From: a virus
Virus record (IMG/VR): IMGVR_UViG_3300032047_001507
Coordinates: 1 to 50,496 of that record
Length of the DNA stretch: 50,496 nucleotides
Strand: one strand, 5' to 3'
The position numbers were made by a program, and so were the translations under genes. Shown here in pieces: positions 42,222 through 49,550 of this stretch. The notes under the pieces are model-generated. The model saw only the letters and a program-made list of their open reading frames with translations. It was not told the origin of the DNA and searched no databases. Positions within the stretch are counted from its first letter, which is position 1, and each line of letters opens with the position of its first letter.

Positions 42222-43448
42222 CTAAATATTGGTCTTAACCATATTATCATAATTGTTTCCAATTTCTATCTCGACAGGGAATCCATCTTTTTCCATTATT
42301 GATTTAACTTCCCTAATGTAATTCTCTTCGTTTGCGTCAACATCGAACAGAATCGAGTCGTATGTATATAATATAGGTACTGACTTTTGATTCAAATTGA
42401 TTTTTGACAATTTATCTAATATAAATATGTTTCTTTCTGTTTCAAGCGCTTGTAAAACATAATTAAATAATTTATTTTTATTTAGATTCTCATCAAATTT
42501 AATTTTTCTTTGTAAAATAGGTGTAACCACTTCACGATTTCGTAAGAAATCTAACCATAGTGAGTTTATGTAATCTGATGTTTTTTTGAAAAATGGTATG
42601 TGATAGTACTCATCTTCCACCCCACCATATAGTTGTCTAAATGTGATTGCCTTTGCTTGACTAATATCTTTTCCATATTGATTTGCCAACCACCCATGTG
42701 CTTTCTTATCTAATGGAATATCTATGCCAATTAGTTTTGATATGAGTCGAATGTGATATCCATCGAAATCTAATTGGCACAATTTACCATTTTCGAATCG
42801 TGAAATAAATCTACTACGAGTACCATCATTTTTCTTAAGTGCTGCGTAATTTACTCCACCAAATGTATTGGATGGTCGTGATGTTGTAGTAAGTGTATTA
42901 TATTGAGTATGTTCAAGTGTATCTAAATCCGTATAAAGTCCATTCTTTTCAACCCATTGTAATGATTTCGCATATAGTTGTGAGAATTTAGAAATTTTTG
43001 AGTCGACAAAAAGTTTCTTCCAATCTTCGAATTGTTCGTAGTGTTTCCATATAGGAATAAGGTCATTTGCTTTAGGTGCCTGTCGTCTTCTGAATATAGT
43101 GTAGATGGGTTTCTCTTGTACATCGAATGATTTAGCTTGCCAAAAGAGTGACATTTCTAAATCATACATATTGGGTAAGAAATCATAGTGATATAGAAAA
43201 TCTTTCATTCCTACTATGTAAACTTCTTTAAAGTTGTGAAACTCTACCTTTTCGTCTATTTTACTTGCGTCTATGTTGTTGTAATTAACAAATAGGTCTA
43301 ATGTACCATCTGATATGATTAGTGCGGATACTCGTGTCTTTATAGGGTGTTTATCTAAACTCGTAAGTATAGGGTACACCAATATCCTTTCCCGATAGAG
43401 TTGGGATATATGTTTCTTAAGTTGTTTGTTGCTATCTACAATTTTCAT
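42222..43448 (-). CDS. Divergent family A (PolA-like) DNA polymerase
   Basis: A 408-aa protein with the family A polymerase order. Residues 187-194 (TTTSRPSN) are like the PolA T-x-x-x-R element, motif A is QLDFDGYHIRL (D227 = catalytic Asp; H232 in place of the steric-gate Glu), motif B (O helix) is SQAKAITFRQLYGG with Lys266, Phe270 and Tyr274 but Ser where Arg is usual, and motif C is YTYDSILFDV (D364, with S for the following Glu). The N-terminal ~150 residues look like a degenerate 3'-5' exonuclease domain lacking acids. Its own promoter (43455-43486) puts the ATG at about +3. Confidence 0.78.
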   Translation of the reverse strand: MKIVDSNKQLKKHISQLYRERILVYPILTSLDKHPIKTRVSALIISDGTLDLFVNYNNIDASKIDEKVEFHNFKEVYIVGMKDFLYHYDFLPNMYDLEMSLFWQAKSFDVQEKPIYTIFRRRQAPKANDLIPIWKHYEQFEDWKKLFVDSKISKFSQLYAKSLQWVEKNGLYTDLDTLEHTQYNTLTTTSRPSNTFGGVNYAALKKNDGTRSRFISRFENGKLCQLDFDGYHIRLISKLIGIDIPLDKKAHGWLANQYGKDISQAKAITFRQLYGGVEDEYYHIPFFKKTSDYINSLWLDFLRNREVVTPILQRKIKFDENLNKNKLFNYVLQALETERNIFILDKLSKINLNQKSVPILYTYDSILFDVDANEENYIREVKSIMEKDGFPVEIEIGNNYDNMVKTNI

Positions 43449-43454
43449 CCGTAA

Positions 43455-43486
43455 CTAATATACGAAACTTTTATGAATTATCCAAA
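43455..43486 (-). promoter_or_regulatory. Promoter for the PolA-like gene
   Basis: Minus-strand TTTGG, 19 bases ending in TTTCG, TATATTAG. TTACGG then the ATG at 43448 follow; a leaderless or near-leaderless transcript is predicted. Confidence 0.8.
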
Positions 43487-43822
43487 TTAATATCCGATAA
43501 ACTCTAAGTCAATACCACTTACCAATCCTTTTTCAGCATAGTAAGGATACTCTTCGCTTAACCAATAGTTTTGAACATTATCAAGTTCGTTTATAACTTC
43601 TTCGTATAATTCTGAAGTATCATCATCACTTCCGTATGATGCTCCCCATTGGATTCCACCACAAAGTTGTATCAGTTCATTGAGTTTATCCCAATTATTT
43701 TTATTGTTCTTAATACTAAGTAATATCTCAGCTTTCATCAATTCTGCTACTTTGTCATTGTGGTCATACATTTCTTTTGACCATGGTTTTGTGATTTCAA
43801 TTCCGTATTTCATATTTTTCAT
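43487..43822 (-). CDS. Unknown 111-aa acidic protein
   Basis: A 111-aa acidic, mostly helical protein (KMYDHNDKVAELMKAEILLSI, ELYEEVINELDNVQNYWLSEE). ATG 43822 and ATG 43813 are both possible starts; no strong ribosome site is seen at either. It follows the 72-aa gene without a real gap. No family recognised. Confidence 0.6.
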   Translation of the reverse strand: MKNMKYGIEITKPWSKEMYDHNDKVAELMKAEILLSIKNNKNNWDKLNELIQLCGGIQWGASYGSDDDTSELYEEVINELDNVQNYWLSEEYPYYAEKGLVSGIDLEFIGY

Positions 43823-43823
43823 T

Positions 43824-44042
43824 TTATTTATACATTATTACTACTGACCCAAACTTGTCATCAAACACTTTGATTAGATTATCATAATCACCACTTGTCA
43901 TTTCTTTCATTAGTGGTTCAAATGGAACACCCACTTGTTTACAAAGGTTTTTTGCAACTCCTAATATGTAATATGCATTACCTTGAGGACCTGTCAAGTC
44001 TATTTCAATTTTTCCGTTACTTTTTGGTTTTGATTTTATCAT
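43824..44042 (-). CDS. Small phage protein of unknown function (72 aa)
   Basis: A 72-aa protein. IEIDLTGPQGNAYYILGVAKNLCKQVG and EMTSGDYDNLIKVFDDKFGSVVIMY form a compact helix-strand pattern I have seen in small T4-like phage proteins, without a known role. It has an AAGAGA ribosome site and is the first gene from the promoter at 44062-44093. Confidence 0.7.
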   Translation of the reverse strand: MIKSKPKSNGKIEIDLTGPQGNAYYILGVAKNLCKQVGVPFEPLMKEMTSGDYDNLIKVFDDKFGSVVIMYK

Positions 44043-44061
44043 ATCTCTTAATCTTACACTA

Positions 44062-44093
44062 CTAATATAGTGATAATATTTGAGACTACCAAA
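44062..44093 (-). promoter_or_regulatory. Promoter for the 72-aa/111-aa operon
   Basis: Minus-strand TTTGG, 19 bases, TATATTAG; nineteen bases then precede the ATG at 44042. Joined upstream to the 29-base element at 44095-44123. Confidence 0.78.
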
Positions 44094-44094
44094 C

Positions 44095-44123
44095 TTTTAA
44101 TGTTAAGAAATTGTTAAATTTTT
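44095..44123 (-). promoter_or_regulatory. Upstream element shared with 20173-20201
   Basis: A 29-base AT-rich block, 26 of 29 positions identical by eye to 20173-20201, directly upstream of a family promoter. It overlaps the stop codon of the 192-aa structural gene. Confidence 0.6.
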
Positions 44124-44692
44124 GCACCTTGTTGTAAGTTGGTAAGATATCGTTCAAGGCCTAAAAATGTATTCTGATACAACATAATTGTTCTTTTATT
44201 GGTATCAATAATACCTTTTTCTTCTGGTGTATCATTTAAAGGTCCAGCAATTTTCCATTTTAATTCGAGTTTCTGATAGTATACACTCTCTAACTCACCA
44301 AATCCTTCTTCACTTAGTTCATTAATAATGGTACTTCCCTTTCTTTTGTAAAAATACCTTGTTGCAAAAGAATTGTCATAATCTTCTTGAGTTGGTTGAA
44401 ACAAATGAGGGTCAGGTATTACAAGATTTTGTTCATAATCTTCAACTGCCTCTTTTAATACATTATATTGAAAAGTATTTTTCGCAAGTTGTTCGCTCAA
44501 TATATAAAGTGGTACTAATTTTACAGATACATCTTTTACATATACTGGCTGAGTATATATTTCTCCTGTGTTGGTATATTTGTGATATTGCCCAACCCAT
44601 TCGTCACCATCATCAGTCATCCATTCACCACCCTCGGTGTATAGACCCTTTTGGATACTTCCTTCTGGATAATATATTCTTCGTCTTCCCAT
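44114..44692 (-). CDS. Probable structural (baseplate-associated) protein
   Basis: A 192-aa protein beginning RRRIYYPEGSIQKGLYTEGGEWMTDDGDEWVGQYHKYTNTGEIYT, a Gly/Tyr-rich opening I associate with virion proteins of marine T4-like phages. It is the last gene of the tail block and overlaps the hub gene by one base. No enzyme motif. Structural role inferred from position and composition. Confidence 0.65.
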   Translation of the reverse strand: MGRRRIYYPEGSIQKGLYTEGGEWMTDDGDEWVGQYHKYTNTGEIYTQPVYVKDVSVKLVPLYILSEQLAKNTFQYNVLKEAVEDYEQNLVIPDPHLFQPTQEDYDNSFATRYFYKRKGSTIINELSEEGFGELESVYYQKLELKWKIAGPLNDTPEEKGIIDTNKRTIMLYQNTFLGLERYLTNLQQGAKI

Positions 44693-46449
44693 TATGCGTC
44701 AATCATCATTAAGCCAGATATTTTAGTAGACCAATCACCACCATTAAATTCTTGACCAATTTTTGTTACTATAAAATATGCTTTATTTTTTATTCTCGAT
44801 GGTAATCTATCAACGCTAAAACAATCTCCATATTTTGGTAAATTGTAACCATCAACAGTAAGTTCACATTCTAACCCATAACTAATGTTTGGGTTATATT
44901 TTTTATTGTTATTTTTTACATATGCTTTCAATGCTTGTTTTGCACCTGTAATATCATCTTCACTAATATTATCCCCAAGTGATTCAATTGCTTTTGCTAA
45001 ATCTCCTGCGTAATCATTAGCATTTTCTCCAATAGAACCTGGATAACACCCACCGAAAACTGCGTCTAATTGTGGTGAACCCTCACCATCCATAGCTGCT
45101 GCAGTTGCTAACGCAATTAGGTCTGAGTCTAAATTAGATGTAAGACTGCAATCTCTAACACCATTTGCAAAACCTTTTGTTAATCTAATCATTGTTGGAT
45201 TTACTTGTTTTTTAGCTGCAGTACCCTTATTTAAAATTAGAAATTTACCTTTTTCAGACTCATCCGAATCTGGGTCATTGTATAAAAATAATGTAAGATA
45301 TCCACCTGAGTTTTCATTTATTTTATTAAATATTTTTTTTAAGAACATAGATGTTGCTATCCTATTTGGAGAATCTTCTTTTCCTGGTGGATTTTTTAGT
45401 TCTTTCATTGTGGTTTGCAGAAACCCAATTTGAACCCAAATACCTGCCAATGGATTACTACCTTTTGTTAAAGCGCTATAATCTGCATTAGGACCATACT
45501 TCGATGCCCAACCAAATATCATTTCTAATGGATTTGCTGATGCTATTTTTGAATCATTTTTTGTTTTTATTTTTATTTTAGAATAATCAAACTTTTGAGC
45601 TGCAGTACCGGCAACACTTTTAGAATTTTTATTAACATAGTCAATAAACTCATCTAATCTTACATATGGTAAAACATTATCTGTTGCACTATTAAAGAAC
45701 GATGACCATCCCGTATTTACCATTTGGTGATTAACCAATCCAATTTTAGGTTTACCTGCACCACCACTTCTAACTTGAGCTTTACCCTCTGCAGGTTTAC
45801 CCGTTAGTTTTGATGAGATTCCAACAAGGTTTGTTATTAAGTCGGTTGATGGGACTTCTTTACCAGACTCAGGGTCTTTAACTGTTTCTTTACCTACATC
45901 TTTTAAAGTCATGTAGTCAACATCTAAAACACCATCTGCCGCTCCTGCTACTTTTAAACTAACATCGTAACTTAAATCAGAGTTAATAGTGAAATTAAAT
46001 CCTGTGATTTCACCTGTTACTGTTTTTGCATTTCCACCAACCCATCCTATCGTAATCTTTACTCGTTGTCTTGGTGTCATAAAGTTTTTTTCGATATGGT
46101 CAAAATGAGCTTGATTATAAACTTTACAATTACAACTTGCTTCAAATAACATTGCGTCTGATATATCTTGCCCACCATCGTTATTTATAGAAATACTTTC
46201 TAATACAGGAAAAGGTGTTAATCTACCACTATCATCTGTAAGCAAGTCTGCGTGTGTAGAACTATTAGTAATACTTTCTATTGACTTAAATGAACTGGAA
46301 GAACATTTAACAATTCCACCACCTGTAAGTGTAATTTTTCCATAAGCTCTACTGTGAAGTCCTACTCCTGAGACACCAATGCTACTTGCATTACTTGACA
46401 TTTGCTGTGTTGGTCTTGGCAATGCTCTTGCACCTAATTGAAAACTCAT
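44692..46449 (-). CDS. Probable baseplate hub protein
   Basis: A 585-aa protein. After a Ser-rich N-terminus, TPFPVLESISINNDGGQDIS and TPRQRVKITIGWVGG...TGEITGFNFTINSDLSYDVSLKVAG look like the tandem beta-barrel region of gp27/gpD-type hubs (local coordinate plus tube-like barrel). A C-terminal region (YGLECELTVDGYNLPKYGDCFSV...FIVTKIGQEFNGGDWSTKISGLM) resembles the last domain of hub/D proteins. It lies beside the LysM/gp53-like and tape-measure genes. Family not exactly named. Confidence 0.68.
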   Translation of the reverse strand: MSFQLGARALPRPTQQMSSNASSIGVSGVGLHSRAYGKITLTGGGIVKCSSSSFKSIESITNSSTHADLLTDDSGRLTPFPVLESISINNDGGQDISDAMLFEASCNCKVYNQAHFDHIEKNFMTPRQRVKITIGWVGGNAKTVTGEITGFNFTINSDLSYDVSLKVAGAADGVLDVDYMTLKDVGKETVKDPESGKEVPSTDLITNLVGISSKLTGKPAEGKAQVRSGGAGKPKIGLVNHQMVNTGWSSFFNSATDNVLPYVRLDEFIDYVNKNSKSVAGTAAQKFDYSKIKIKTKNDSKIASANPLEMIFGWASKYGPNADYSALTKGSNPLAGIWVQIGFLQTTMKELKNPPGKEDSPNRIATSMFLKKIFNKINENSGGYLTLFLYNDPDSDESEKGKFLILNKGTAAKKQVNPTMIRLTKGFANGVRDCSLTSNLDSDLIALATAAAMDGEGSPQLDAVFGGCYPGSIGENANDYAGDLAKAIESLGDNISEDDITGAKQALKAYVKNNNKKYNPNISYGLECELTVDGYNLPKYGDCFSVDRLPSRIKNKAYFIVTKIGQEFNGGDWSTKISGLMMIDA

Positions 46450-46452
46450 AAC

Positions 46453-46758
46453 TTAATCTTCTATTTTATTTAACGCATCATACTCACTTACAAACTTTAG
46501 TGTATCGTTGGGAATTCTTAATTGTATTCCAACTTCTGGAAACAAAGTACCTTTTCCTATATTATTAGCTCTGGCTATAATCCACCACAATGTAGGGTCT
46601 GAATAATATTCCCATGCTAAATTATCTAACCTATCACCTTCTTTTGTTATAATGTAAGTATCATTAATTTCAGGATTTATTATAGGATATACTAATGTAG
46701 TAGAGTACTTTCGTTCACCCTCTTTTTTAATTACTGGTATGTTATCGTATCTTTTCAT
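46453..46758 (-). CDS. LysM-containing baseplate protein, gp53-like
   Basis: A 101-aa protein. Residues ~35-85 (YIITKEGDRLDNLAWEYYSDPTLWWIIARANNI...GIQLRIP) are a LysM-like module with the WWIIA signature of T4 gp53 and of tail protein X (P2). Such proteins sit between hub and wedge in contractile tails. It lies between the hub-like and repeat-protein genes with 3-bp and 2-bp gaps. Confidence 0.82.
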   Translation of the reverse strand: MKRYDNIPVIKKEGERKYSTTLVYPIINPEINDTYIITKEGDRLDNLAWEYYSDPTLWWIIARANNIGKGTLFPEVGIQLRIPNDTLKFVSEYDALNKIED

Positions 46759-46760
46759 AT

Positions 46761-49550
46761 TTAACTCGCACCTTGAATTCTAAAATCACTACTAAAAACA
46801 AATACCTCACCACTATCATATTCGTGTATATTATTTCCAAGTACAGTAGCACCTACCGCAACATCAATACCCATTGGTAATCCAAAATCTACATCCCATG
46901 CAACCTCGTCTGAGTATGTATATGATAATGATGTTAATATCATTGGTGTTTCTACATACAACTTACCAACTGTTAGTTTTAATTCTTTGTTCGTACTACT
47001 ACCCGGCGCAGTATATCCTGCTCCTGTATAATTTGGCATTGTATAAGTTGCTAATCGTTCTAACTTAGTCCACAATGGTTGCATCTCAACTCTTGATGTT
47101 GGGTATACTTTAAAATTAAATGATATGTCTCGTTTAAATGACTCATAAACATATACAGGTTCTGCTCTACCACTATATTTTATTTCAGTATAACTTGGTG
47201 AGAAGTTCTCTGCTAACCCTGTTACAGTTCCTCTAAATTGTAGATTACTCTTGTCAGTACCTAATCTGAAAACTAAATTAACTAAGTCTGATTGAATTGT
47301 GTCACCAATTTTTGATGCTTGTATTTTATCGTAATGCGATGACCAATTAGTAAGCTTTGAGTCATCATATGTCATGTCCGTTTGACCAGTTCTAGCCTTA
47401 CCATCTACATAGACAGGTTTACCTGGACTTGGGAAGCTAAATTTTGTTTCTATACTTTCTTTGTCATAGTCTTTTGATTCTGCATTACCCCTTGAACCAC
47501 CATCTAACTCTTTCCTAAAATCAGATGGCTTTACAGGTGTAGCTCCAAGCTGCGCTCTATCATCTGCCATATCCATTAACTGACCATGAGAAATCATCAT
47601 ATAATCCCCAATGTCAACAATATCTGGCCCTACTAATCCATCTGATTTAACAAGGTTTGGTTTGTTATCTTCATTGAACTTTTGTATTTTACCTAATTGT
47701 TCTACTACACCATATTTCTTAAGGTCTTCTGGGTCAGTTGGTATAGATTTAAAATATGTTTCTTCAGTTTCTTCATTTTTTTCTTTAAAAAAGAACTTTT
47801 GAGTGTAATCAGATAGACCTGTAATTTTATTACCAGTTGCGATTGCACCCAATCCTTTTATAAATGAATTTGTGTATCTTTTTACAAAAGTCTGACCAAT
47901 ACCATATAAGGAATCAGTACCACCACTAAATGTTTTTAAGTCACTACCAATTTCAATCGTACCAAAACTATCATATAACGAAATTAGATTATTTTTTGGT
48001 TTTTGAAGATTACCTTCAATGACACCACCTATTTTTGTGTATTTTCCTAGCGTATCTAATCCAAGGATACCACTTCTATCAGGTTTAAATCCTATTTGTT
48101 GACCACCTATCGCAGCTAAGAAGTTTGCAGGAGTCCAAATTTTATTATATGTGTTACTTCTCTGATTTCCAATTTGTGTTGCAGACCATAGTAAACCTTT
48201 TACTGATAAAAAGAATGAACCCATCCTTACTAAGTCTATTGCAGCTCTTTCAGTTGAAGCAACTGCTCCACCACGAATTAAACCATCATCAATTGGGAAT
48301 CCAAATCCCCAACTTTGAGGTTCACCTTTTTTCTTTCGTTGTATACCTCTTAAAACATATGGTTGAGGTATTAAACTAAATTTATTTGCTTCTGGGTCTT
48401 GAAGATTGAATTTAGAGTACATTTCGTCTAAGAAAGATGGCGATTGTCTTTGTTGTAATAAATCACCAATACTTGTATATGAATCTATGTATCTATCACC
48501 ATCTGGTGAGTATCTTTGTGTATCACCAATTGCTTTTCCTACCTTATATTGACCATATCCGGCTTGAAATGATATTCCAGGACTTTGTTGACTAAAATTA
48601 CTTAATAATGACGATGCGTTATCAAATTGAGTACCATTTATACCTGTAAATTTAGTATCATCTTTGGTTCTCATAAATGGTGAGAATCCAACTGCTTTAT
48701 CATCGGTAAAGAAATTAACCTGTTGTGGTACTTCAAGTCCTTGACCTTCTAAGTTACCATTGAAAGTAAAATCATTAGGTGTCGTTTCACCTTTAAATTT
48801 ATCACCTTGTCCTGCAACTGGTGGAGTCGTTTCACCTAAAAATGATTCACCAGTTTGTTTTAACATTTCGTTAGGTGTCGTTTCACCTAAAAACTTAGAA
48901 CTTCTATCTGATTCATTGGGTGTCGTTTCACCTAAAAACTTTGAAGACCTATCTGATTCATTGGGCGTTGTTTCACCTAAAAACTTTGAAGACCTATCTG
49001 ATTCATTGGGTGTTGTTTCACCTAAAAACTTAGAACTTCTATCTGATTCGTTAGGTGTTGTCTCACCTAAGAAGTTTTGTGCAAATTTAAACTCTTTAGG
49101 AGTTGTCTCACCTAAAAACTTTTGTGTAAACTTAAACTCTTTTGCTTCAGTCTCACCTTTAAACTTTTCTGTCTGATTTGCAAGTGTAGGGTTTGTTTCA
49201 CCTTTAAACTTTTCTGTCTGATTTGCAAGTGTAGGGTTTGTTTCACCTTTAAACTTTTCTGTCTGATTAACAAGTGTTGGGTCGGTTTGTCCTTTGAACT
49301 TATCACCTTGTGTTACTTCATTTGCTTCAGTCTCACCCTTGAACTTATCACCTTGTGTTACTTTATTCTGAGAAGTACCTACTTTTTCAGGAGTTTGTCT
49401 TGAATATTGTACATCATTTTTTGTTTTTATTTTATCAGTTAATGGTACAGTATTAAACGCAGAAGGTTCTATTCTTGCTTTTACTTCAAGAGGTTCACTT
49501 TTTGGCTTTCTGTAATCACCAAGATTTGATTTTAAGTCTTTTAACGACAT
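46761..49550 (-). CDS. Large baseplate/tail protein with 13 tandem 15-residue repeats
   Basis: A 929-aa protein. Residues 62-258 are tandem 15-mers built on (K/N)F(K/L)GET-x-P, in which four consecutive copies read NESDRSSKFLGETTP; one unit has 17 residues. The C-terminal ~300 residues (FRGTVTGLAENFSPSYTEIKYSGRAEPVYVYESFKRDISFNFKVYP...ILTSLSYTYSDEVAWDVDFGLPMGIDV) look like a beta-rich tail-tube or baseplate assembly domain. It follows the tape measure gene directly. No single T4 equivalent can be named; gp48/gp54-like roles are conceivable. Confidence 0.75.
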   Translation of the reverse strand: MSLKDLKSNLGDYRKPKSEPLEVKARIEPSAFNTVPLTDKIKTKNDVQYSRQTPEKVGTSQNKVTQGDKFKGETEANEVTQGDKFKGQTDPTLVNQTEKFKGETNPTLANQTEKFKGETNPTLANQTEKFKGETEAKEFKFTQKFLGETTPKEFKFAQNFLGETTPNESDRSSKFLGETTPNESDRSSKFLGETTPNESDRSSKFLGETTPNESDRSSKFLGETTPNEMLKQTGESFLGETTPPVAGQGDKFKGETTPNDFTFNGNLEGQGLEVPQQVNFFTDDKAVGFSPFMRTKDDTKFTGINGTQFDNASSLLSNFSQQSPGISFQAGYGQYKVGKAIGDTQRYSPDGDRYIDSYTSIGDLLQQRQSPSFLDEMYSKFNLQDPEANKFSLIPQPYVLRGIQRKKKGEPQSWGFGFPIDDGLIRGGAVASTERAAIDLVRMGSFFLSVKGLLWSATQIGNQRSNTYNKIWTPANFLAAIGGQQIGFKPDRSGILGLDTLGKYTKIGGVIEGNLQKPKNNLISLYDSFGTIEIGSDLKTFSGGTDSLYGIGQTFVKRYTNSFIKGLGAIATGNKITGLSDYTQKFFFKEKNEETEETYFKSIPTDPEDLKKYGVVEQLGKIQKFNEDNKPNLVKSDGLVGPDIVDIGDYMMISHGQLMDMADDRAQLGATPVKPSDFRKELDGGSRGNAESKDYDKESIETKFSFPSPGKPVYVDGKARTGQTDMTYDDSKLTNWSSHYDKIQASKIGDTIQSDLVNLVFRLGTDKSNLQFRGTVTGLAENFSPSYTEIKYSGRAEPVYVYESFKRDISFNFKVYPTSRVEMQPLWTKLERLATYTMPNYTGAGYTAPGSSTNKELKLTVGKLYVETPMILTSLSYTYSDEVAWDVDFGLPMGIDVAVGATVLGNNIHEYDSGEVFVFSSDFRIQGAS
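48768..49367 (-). repeat. Tandem 45-bp coding repeats (13 units)
   Basis: In-frame units of 45 bp encode residues 62 to about 258 of the tail protein. Sub-groups share lineages: VTQGDKFKGET, NQTEKFKGETNP, KEFKF(T/A)Q, and four near-perfect NESDRSSKFLGETTP units (about 48870-49060). Synonymous differences between the four show they are not very recent copies. Confidence 0.9.

Noticed and set aside
43825-43832. Exact TATAAATA (T4 late promoter) on the minus strand before the 111-aa gene
   Set aside because: A single AT-only match lying inside the preceding gene, three bases before the ATG, without a matching pattern before the tail genes.
48760-49176. A 138-codon plus-strand frame rich in repeated SLGVVSPKN units
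   Set aside because: It is the antisense reading of the 45-bp coding repeats; the minus-strand frame is 929 codons and continues through non-repeat sequence.
48768-49367. Regular repeats resembling a CRISPR array
   Set aside because: Units are contiguous, in frame, and have no spacers of constant length.
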